NCBI GenBank assembly: GCA_002505325.1
Contig: DAUV01000054.1
Coordinates: 1 to 8,258 of the forward strand
DNA from: Euryarchaeota archaeon UBA623
GTDB taxonomy: Archaea; Thermoplasmatota; Poseidoniia; Poseidoniales; Thalassarchaeaceae
Direction: 5' to 3'
Length of the DNA stretch: 8,258 nucleotides
The number at the start of each line of letters is the position of its first letter. The stretch's first letter is position 1. The translations under genes and the position numbers were made by a program. Under the pieces are notes generated by a model. It had not been told where the DNA came from. It did not search any database and worked only from the letters and a program-made list of their open reading frames with translations. Of the stretch, positions 1-6,200 are shown in pieces.

Positions 1-1053
1 ATAGCCAATTTCTACTACTCGCTCCCTACCAGAGTCCACAGATGCGGACCCGCCTAGACTGAAGATTTCCTGTGTAGCCTCCTGCGGCCCTATTCCGGTT
101 ATTCTGAGTACCACGTAATCGGCATCGACCTGTATTGTCTGGTTCGAGACCCTGCGCTCCCAACGGTCGATGAGGCCGCCCGAACTGCTGGCATCCTCGC
201 CCCAGTAAATCACTGAATCGGGCCCTCCTCGAACGTCGTGGTCGTCGAGACTACCGGAGAACCCAGATTCGCCTAGCAACTCTATCTCTCCGGTGTTGCC
301 GAGGATTACAGGACCCACTCTGTCGAAGTCGGAATCATCCGCGCTCATGGTTCCATTGATTACTATCTGGCCGCCTGAGATGACGGAGTTACTAGATGAC
401 ATCTCTCCTTCTACCTCGATGGTGAATTCCTGTTCTCCTGCACCCCTCATGTTGACCGATTCAAGGTCACTACCAAGGATAGTGGAGCTACCGCCCGTCT
501 CGAACTCGATGGTGATTGAGGCAACAGTCACTGCACCTGTTGAGTAACCCGTTAGACCAATCCATACATCTCCAGTGCCGTCCGCGAATGAGAAGGTATG
601 GGATGAACCGTCGATGTTGATCGACTCTCCTGCTATATGTGCTGCGCCGCCATAGTAACTGTATCCTTCCATCGCTTGCATTATTACGTTAAAAGTCCCT
701 GAAATCCCTTCTCCTGGAACCTTGAATTTTGACATGTTAATCTCATCCCAATAGCCCATGCTGGCGATTGCAGTAGGGAGGTTTTTGGCGACGATGCTCG
801 CCTGATTAAGAGTGAGTTCTCCGCCAGAATCGACGATGATACTGGAGCCTGTGTACATGCGAACTTCGGTGCCATCGATGGTCAGTTGCCCGCCGCTCAA
901 AATCCTGACCACGCCTTCTATCTCCTGCTCGCCCGTCCAAGTCACATCTTCATCGATGACCGTCTCCGTTGCGTCCGCCGAAGCAGATGGGACCGTGCAC
1001 ATCAGTACAGTTGTAATCATCAAGAAACTCTGCAACATCGCGATTCGTCTCAT
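1..1053 (-). CDS. Secreted beta-rich surface protein, N-terminal part (3' end outside window)
   Basis: The minus-strand frame is open from the ATG at 1053 to the window edge: 351 codons, no stop, C-terminus missing. It starts with a signal peptide: MRR, a hydrophobic stretch at about residues 8-22, then an ASA site, so cleavage after Ala26 is likely. The mature part is acidic, rich in Gly, Ser and Thr, and built of short beta-strand units. Residues 46-90 repeat a GG-x-L-T-I/L pattern (GGQLTIDG, GGELTLNQ), and GGQIVING recurs at 227-234, as in parallel beta-helix or polymer-forming surface proteins. Residues 100-185 look like a separate beta-sandwich-like segment. N-X-S/T sequons lie at N106, N233 and N304, so it could be a substrate of the AglB encoded downstream. 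A GGGAG four bases before the ATG supports the start. It is divergent from carS. Export and beta structure are well supported; the specific function is unknown, with adhesin or cell-wall protein as possibilities. Confidence 0.82.
   Translation of the reverse strand, partial: MRRIAMLQSFLMITTVLMCTVPSASADATETVIDEDVTWTGEQEIEGVVRILSGGQLTIDGTEVRMYTGSSIIVDSGGELTLNQASIVAKNLPTAIASMGYWDEINMSKFKVPGEGISGTFNVIMQAMEGYSYYGGAAHIAGESINIDGSSHTFSFADGTGDVWIGLTGYSTGAVTVASITIEFETGGSSTILGSDLESVNMRGAGEQEFTIEVEGEMSSSNSVISGGQIVINGTMSADDSDFDRVGPVILGNTGEIELLGESGFSGSLDDHDVRGGPDSVIYWGEDASSSGGLIDRWERRVSNQTIQVDADYVVLRITGIGPQEATQEIFSLGGSASVDSGRERVVEIGY
976..1053 (-). other. Signal peptide of the secreted protein
   Basis: Residues 1-26 show a classic Sec signal: two arginines at positions 2-3, a hydrophobic core (roughly LQSFLMITTVLMCTV) and small residues S-A-S-A before the predicted cut at Ala26/Asp27. 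The Cys at position 19 lies inside the hydrophobic core without a convincing lipobox, so a lipoprotein is less likely. Confidence 0.75.
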
Positions 1054-1077
1054 ATGTCTCCCGTTCTATAGTGGGCC
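1054..1077. promoter_or_regulatory. Very short divergent gap between secreted protein and carS
   Basis: Only 24 bp separate the two annotated starts. On the minus strand a GGGAG (1058-1062) sits four bases from the ATG at 1053, and an A/T-rich AAAAAGTATT (1081-1090, read on the minus strand) is about 31 bases upstream of that ATG, a usual archaeal TATA distance for an almost leaderless transcript. That element lies inside the first codons of the annotated carS. On the plus strand TTCTATAG (1064-1071) is TATA-like but too close to the ATG at 1078 to serve it. It would better suit the downstream GTG at 1141. The promoter assignments are inference from weak motifs. Confidence 0.4.
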
Positions 1078-1821
1078 ATGAATACTTTTTCCCGCCGTTC
1101 TTCGGATAGGGTTCATTCGCTTCCGGCTTCTGGGCGCTCCGTGGATGTGTCACCTGCCTTCCCTGCGCCCGACTCAGCGGCGCTCGCGCTGAACATACTT
1201 TCCGTGCTGATGATGTACGGCCCCTTCTATCTCGCTAACACCGGAGCGATGCTGTTTGGCAAGTGGATTCCTGACAAGATAGGATTCAGCAGCATCACCA
1301 TCGACGGAGGTAGAAACTGGAAGGATGGATTCCGCCTTTTCGGAGACGGCAAGACATGGAACGGCCTGCTGGGAGGCGCTTTCTTCAGTGGCCTGCTTAC
1401 TATGCTCACCCACCATCTGTGGTCCGAGGGACTGCCGCCGGACGCGCGTCCGTTCGTAGACCCCACACTATTGGCAGGGTCTGATGACTGGTTCTGGTTT
1501 AGTGGCGAGTGGGGTGCTGCCTTTGCAATGGGATTCACTCTGGGCCTAGCTTGTATGATTGGCGATATGACAGGCTCGTTCATCAAGCGTCGCCGGGGCC
1601 TCAAGAGAGAGGGTGACGAAAGTTCTGAGGCCCCTTTGCTGGACACAGTCCCATTCGCCATTGCCATCTTCGCTACGGCGTTTGCTCTGTTCGACGGCCA
1701 GATCATCATCCATGAGCAGCTGCATGAGGAAATTATCGCCCTACTGGTACTGACTCCCGTAATCCACAGATTATCCAACCGGCTTGGATACAGGCTTGGT
1801 CTCAAGTCGGTGCCATTCTAG
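1078..1821 (+). CDS. carS: CDP-archaeol synthase (CarS family membrane protein)
   Basis: CarS transfers CMP from CTP to unsaturated archaeol phosphate (2,3-bis-O-geranylgeranylglyceryl phosphate), giving CDP-archaeol, the precursor of archaeal polar lipids. The family signature is clear: GPFYLAN at residues 48-54, DGFRLFGDGKTWNG at 83-96, GDMTGSFIKRRRGL at 162-175 and LLDTVPF at 187-193. Hydrophobic segments lie at about 35-60, 96-112, 145-165, 192-212 and 218-232, as expected for this integral membrane enzyme. At 247 residues it is longer than my recollection of typical members (about 165-180). The excess is a polar N-terminus of about 33 residues and a Trp/Asp-rich loop at about 113-144 between membrane spans. 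The N-terminal excess may be a wrong start: a GTG at 1141 (codon 22) would give 226 residues and leave room for promoters. Family assignment is strong; the start is uncertain. purD follows directly. Confidence 0.9.
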   Translation: MNTFSRRSSDRVHSLPASGRSVDVSPAFPAPDSAALALNILSVLMMYGPFYLANTGAMLFGKWIPDKIGFSSITIDGGRNWKDGFRLFGDGKTWNGLLGGAFFSGLLTMLTHHLWSEGLPPDARPFVDPTLLAGSDDWFWFSGEWGAAFAMGFTLGLACMIGDMTGSFIKRRRGLKREGDESSEAPLLDTVPFAIAIFATAFALFDGQIIIHEQLHEEIIALLVLTPVIHRLSNRLGYRLGLKSVPF

Positions 1822-1872
1822 GGGATGCGTGCCCTCGGAATCCATTATCGCCTCGGCTGCCCGCGCAAGTCC

Positions 1873-3141
1873 ATGCCCGGGCTGACAGTACTGGTAGTCG
1901 GAGGAGGTGGCAGGGAGCATGCTCTCTGCCTAGGCCTCGCTGACAGCCCTTCGATTGGGTCCATCCACAGCGCCCCAGGTAATGCGGGCACCTCGATGGT
2001 CGGGGTCAATCATACCGTCTCTACCAGCGATATTGAGGAGTTGATATCACTGGCTGCCGAACTAGACGCTGACCTAGTCGTAGTCGGGCCTGAGGTGCCT
2101 TTGGTAAATGGTCTCGCTGACTCCCTCAGAACGGCAGGAATAGCCTGCTTCGGCCCACACGCCGAAGGCGCGATGCTTGAGGGTTCAAAGCTGCATGCCA
2201 AGAGAGTCATGCAGGAGCTAGGCATCCCCACAGGAGGTTGCTTAGTAGTCGAGGAGGCAGGTGCAATTGAGGCTGCTCTCGATTCGTTCAAACCTCCTTG
2301 GGTAGTCAAGCGCGATGTGTTAGCAGCAGGCAAAGGCGTCACCGTGACGGCCGACAGGCAAGAAGCTCACGACGCCCTCACTGCAGGACTATCTTCAGAC
2401 GACTTCGTCTTGCTCGAGGAGCATCTCTCGGGAGAAGAGGCCTCGGTGCTGGTTGTGATGGACGAGTCGGGATATGTCTGCTTGCCACCCAGTCAAGACC
2501 ACAAGAGAGTGGGAGAGGGAGACACTGGTCCCAACACGGGAGGCATGGGTGCATACGCACCAGCACCAGTGGTAACTCCAGCAGTCCTCCAGAGAGTAGT
2601 TGATGAAATTGTTGAGCCGATGCACCATCATCTCAGGAACAAGGACATACCATATCGAGGGTGCCTCTATGTTGGCTTAATGATCGACTCGCAAGGTGCC
2701 CCGGGAGTCATAGAGTTCAACGTCCGTTTCGGCGATCCTGAGACTCAAGTCACTATCCCTCTGATATCCAGCGATCTGGCTGAGCTCCTGCTAGCGTGTG
2801 CAGAAGGTAGAGTCAGTGACACCAAGGTCGAGTTCTACTCACATTCTGCAGCCACTGTTGTATTGGCTTCAGAGGGCTACCCTGCCTCCTCGGCTACCGG
2901 ACGAATAATCTCTGGAAGCGAGGTCGAGATTGAGGAGGGCGAGATTAGGGGTTTCGTACACTACGCAGGGACAAACTTCGATTCAGAGGGCAATCTCATA
3001 TCATCAGGGGGACGAGTTCTGTCAGCTACCGGAACAGCTCCGGAGATTAGTGGCGCAGTCAGCGCGGCATACGAGGTAATCGGCGGCATAGAGTTGGAAG
3101 GCTCACACTACCGCTCAGATATCGCATACCGTGCTCTATAG
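1873..3141 (+). CDS. purD: Phosphoribosylamine-glycine ligase (GAR synthetase)
   Basis: PurD joins glycine to 5-phosphoribosylamine with ATP, the second step of de novo purine synthesis, in the cytosol. Numbering from the ATG at 1873 gives 422 residues, the usual length. The N-terminal domain opens with VLVVGGGGREHAL (7-17ff) and contains GPEVPL at 72-77. The ATP-grasp part has VVKRDVLAAGKG at 144-155, LEEHLSGEEAS at 181-191, SQDHKR at 207-212, NTGGMGAY at 221-228 and EFNVRFGDPETQ at 281-292. The C-terminal domain ends with SGGRVL (378-383) and YRSDIAYRAL. The frame is open back to an ATG at 1825, three bases after the carS stop. I prefer 1873 because PurD proteins begin almost directly at the VLVVG strand and the 16 extra residues have no counterpart, but coupling to carS could favour 1825. 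One deviation: the usual VKADGLAAGKG reads VKRDVLAAGKG. Confidence 0.96.
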   Translation: MPGLTVLVVGGGGREHALCLGLADSPSIGSIHSAPGNAGTSMVGVNHTVSTSDIEELISLAAELDADLVVVGPEVPLVNGLADSLRTAGIACFGPHAEGAMLEGSKLHAKRVMQELGIPTGGCLVVEEAGAIEAALDSFKPPWVVKRDVLAAGKGVTVTADRQEAHDALTAGLSSDDFVLLEEHLSGEEASVLVVMDESGYVCLPPSQDHKRVGEGDTGPNTGGMGAYAPAPVVTPAVLQRVVDEIVEPMHHHLRNKDIPYRGCLYVGLMIDSQGAPGVIEFNVRFGDPETQVTIPLISSDLAELLLACAEGRVSDTKVEFYSHSAATVVLASEGYPASSATGRIISGSEVEIEEGEIRGFVHYAGTNFDSEGNLISSGGRVLSATGTAPEISGAVSAAYEVIGGIELEGSHYRSDIAYRAL

Positions 3142-3177
3142 TGGGTTTTGAACGAGTTTATCTTCATCAAAATCTAC
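3142..3177 (+). terminator. Possible T-rich termination region after purD
   Basis: Directly after the purD stop the plus strand has short T-rich runs (GGTTTTG at 3144-3150, GTTTATCTTC at 3156-3165). Archaeal RNA polymerase can terminate on U-rich tracts without a hairpin, so transcription may end here, but the tracts are short and this is only a plausible reading. Confidence 0.3.
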
Positions 3178-3196
3178 AACCATTCTACGAATGGTT
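3178..3196. repeat. Perfect inverted repeat (8-bp arms, 3-base loop)
   Basis: AACCATTC (3178-3185) and GAATGGTT (3189-3196) are exact reverse complements separated by TAC. After one mismatched pair two more pairs can form (TA at 3175-3176 with TA at 3198-3199). No T-run follows, which argues against a bacterial-type terminator. The right arm overlaps the TATA-like box of the next gene, so an operator-like binding site or an mRNA hairpin is possible. The symmetry is directly visible; the role is inferred. Confidence 0.7.
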
Positions 3197-3201
3197 ATAA
3201 C
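3194..3201 (+). promoter_or_regulatory. TATA-like box of the aglB promoter
   Basis: GTTATAAC is a perfect 8-bp palindrome and the best TATA-like element in the gap. With archaeal spacing (about 26 bases from box centre to start of transcription) RNA would begin near 3224, giving a leader of about 30 bases before the ATG at 3253. It is directly joined to the inverted repeat at 3178-3196. Confidence 0.5.
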
Positions 3202-3226
3202 AGCCCGTCAAATCGCCGCGACGCTG

Positions 3227-3238
3227 AGCCTTTAGGCT
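3227..3238. repeat. Small inverted repeat in the predicted aglB leader
   Basis: AGCCT and AGGCT form a 5-bp stem around a TT loop, or four pairs with a TTTA loop. It is flanked by a direct GCTGA repeat (3223-3227 and 3236-3240). It lies just after the predicted transcription start and could form a weak hairpin at the 5' end of the mRNA, but repeats this short arise by chance often. Confidence 0.35.
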
Positions 3239-3244
3239 GAATAC

Positions 3245-3249
3245 GGTGA
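3245..3249 (+). promoter_or_regulatory. Ribosome-binding site of aglB
   Basis: GGTGA matches the archaeal Shine-Dalgarno core. It lies three bases before the ATG at 3253 and six before the in-frame ATG at 3256, so initiation at the second Met may be favoured. An in-frame TGA at 3247-3249 rules out any significant upstream extension of the reading frame. Confidence 0.6.
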
Positions 3250-3252
3250 TTG

Positions 3253-6200
3253 ATGATGAATGACACAAATGATGCAGTAGAAAGTGGGTTCCCAACCTCG
3301 GGTCTCACCTCGGTCCCGGCAGTGCTTGTAGCATTGCTGGCGCTATTCTTTGGGGCCGACTACGCTGCAAATGGAGCAATGGAAAATGATGGATACATGC
3401 AAGTCCTGATTCTGCCCGTCGTAGCCGCACTCGCGGCTGCTCTGGGTAGAACCGGTGCTGTGGTATCCATCGGAAGCCGCTCCATCCATCGTGCCGTAGT
3501 AATGCTGGCGTTCATCGCTGTGTCTGGCATCATATCGGTGGCATACAACATGTTCGGGAGTATCGGAAATTTAGGTGCCTTCACGTTCGCTTTCGTCGGC
3601 ATCTCTACTTTCCTAATGGTCAACTCTGACAAGAGAGAGGAGTCGACGATACTCCTAGCAGTGGTCATTGGATTCCACTTGGCCGTCTCTCATGCCGCCA
3701 ACTCTACGATGGACACCTCTTCATGGACGGCTGGCCCACTGGAACTCATCGATGCTGAAAGGGCCGCGACAGCCTCAATCTTTTTCGCTTTCTGGGCCGT
3801 TTCGATTGTGATAGGAGTAGTCATGGCTCTGTTCATGAGGACTTTTGGCAATCTGGATTCCAATGAGAGTACTTTTGGCAATCTAGACTCCCCTGGGAGT
3901 GGTTCTTGGTTCGCAGATCTTTCGACCTCACCCAACAGGCTCACCATGATCGCACTCGGCACGGTGTTCGCGGTTCAGGCAGTACCTCTTGTCTGGCTTG
4001 GACAGATTACTGACATTCAGACCTACTTTGAGCATCAGTACCTAGGCTCTGTTTGGGCACTATTCACCACTGCAGTAATCCTATTCGTAGCGTTCTGCCA
4101 TGCAGAGAGATGGAGAGTAATCGGGACACTGGTAGCAATCAACTGGTCGTTGTATACGCTTGGGCACCTGCAGGAAATCGGGAATAAGTTCCCAGACCTA
4201 CTCAGTGGTGACGACGCTATGAGTACCTTCTCATGGTTCTTCATCGGATTCTGGCTCAATGTGATTGGCATTATGTTCGCCGCCCGTGGAAGGTTCGGAG
4301 ACATATCTCCTCGCCACGAACCGAGCACCGCTCGTATCTGGTGGGGGCAGCACTCCTATGGAATCATGCTGGCTCTTTCAGTATTCGTGGCCTTCGCCAT
4401 ACGCACGGGCTGGAACGTCCTACCTGCGATGAATGCTAGTGCAACAGGACTCTGGGACATGACTGGAGGTTCCGATCCGTGGTACATGAAGCGTGTTGTG
4501 GACTACATCATCGCTGAGCGTAGCCACTTCATCTTCGATCATGATCGAGCTTACCCAATGGGGGCAATCAATCCCCGTCCACCACTGTTCTCATGGTCTC
4601 TTGCACTCGGGGGATTCGCCCTCTCATGGCTTCTAGAGATGCCCGCCGAAGAGGCAGTCTGGTGGAGCGTCTCGGCTTTCCCAGCCATATTTGGCGCACT
4701 CATCGTGCTGCCTCTAGCCGCGATGGCAAGAAGGATACACAGCAATACCGCTGGAATCGTGACCGCGTGGCTCATCGCCCTGATGCCCGGACACATCTCG
4801 CATTCGACATTCGGTCTCGCTGATCACGACGCATTCGCTCTGCTGTTCCTATCGATGGCATTCTACTTCTGGGTCAGAGCCATTGAGGGACTCGGCACGG
4901 AGAGGATGTTCACCGCCCCTAGTTCCAACCCACTATACCTCGTAGCAGGAATCAGGGAGACATGGCGTAGAAACCCCCAGACGATGGCATATGCTACTCT
5001 GTCCGGTATTTCGTTCGCCACAGTAGCTCTCGGATGGAAGGGATTCGTCTACGGTCCTGGCATACTATTCCTAGCGTTCGCAGGTCAGATAGCACTGAAC
5101 ATGTTCCGCAGGCGAGACAGTCTCCCCCTCACTTCGGCCACTCTGCAAATGCTACTTACAACATTCCTGATTCCACTGCCGTTCTACAATTGGCCTGGAC
5201 TCAACCTCGTGTTCGACCCCAGTGGATTCCAGCCAATGTTCTACATCATCGGATTCACTATCGCACTCGGCTGGGTCTCATCCGCGTTCCGAGACAAGCC
5301 ATGGCTACTGGTCCTCGCCAGCGGTACTCTGCTCATCGGTGGAATACTAGCCATCCTGTATGTCCTGCAGGAGCTTGAAATCTACAACGGGTGGGATATC
5401 CTCTTCACCGGCGGCTTCTACTTCTCCAAGAACAAGATATTCGGAACCATCGGCGAGGCTCAGGCCCCTAGTCGAGGCGTACTATTTGCATCATACGGAC
5501 CAATCGTGGCAATGATTGCTGTGGGTTGCGCTTTGTTGCTGATGTGGCGAGGAGCTAAGCGGGAGCGTCAGAGCCACCTGCTTCTAGGAATTTGGGTAGT
5601 CATTGCGACCTACATGGCTTGGTCTGCTGGCAGATTCATCTTCAACGCGACGCCTGCGATGGCGGTCGTTGGTGGCTTGGGCATCGCCATGATGTGGAAG
5701 GCCGCAAACTTCTCAGCATTCGCCAAGGAGTGGCGCCGCTCAGGTATCGGTACTCCCCGTTCGAGGTGGAGTTCTGTGTGGCCAGCCGCCAAGAAGAATT
5801 CCGCGATTCCCGCTCTACTCCTAGTACTCATGCTCGTTGCTTCGCAGCACGCTACTTATGGAATAGACTCTGGGATACCTCGGGGAGAGCCGTCGGCGTC
5901 AGATGTCGATCAGGCGATACACGACATCGCCCCAGACTTCCTGAGGGCCGAATTACTGGGACTCTCGGTACTCAAGAGTGAGAGTTACAATCCTGATTCT
6001 GAGATGTGGTACATGGGTACCTTCGGTCCAGGATTCAACAGTGGAGCTTGGAACCTCGCTTATGAGTGGCTATCGGAGCAGGACTCCGAAGTGGGCTTCA
6101 GCGAGAGGCCCGCCTTCGTCTCTTGGTGGGACTACGGATTCCAAGCACTTGCCCAAGGACAGCACCCTACCGTGGCTGACAATTTCCAGTCAGGGATACC

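Noticed and set aside
293..1081. Plus-strand open frames (293-547, 812-1081, 886-1071) opposite the secreted protein
   Set aside because: The minus strand has a continuous 351-codon frame with signal peptide and beta repeats; the plus-strand translations have low-complexity shadow-like composition.
1227..1805. 192-codon minus-strand open frame opposite carS
   Set aside because: It is antisense to a clearly conserved membrane enzyme, its translation is Ser/Pro/Arg-rich with no recognisable motif, and it is best explained as a shadow frame.
2010..2631. Several short open frames inside purD on both strands
   Set aside because: All lie within a full-length, motif-complete purD and show no protein features of their own.
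3178..3196. Hairpin read as an intrinsic bacterial-type terminator for purD
   Set aside because: The stem is A/T-rich and is followed by ATAACAGCCC rather than a T-run; archaeal termination does not need it.
3220..3262. C/D-box small RNA (TGATGATGA near CTGA words) before aglB
   Set aside because: The box order is wrong (CTGA words precede the C-like box), and the TGATGATGA is simply the start codon region.
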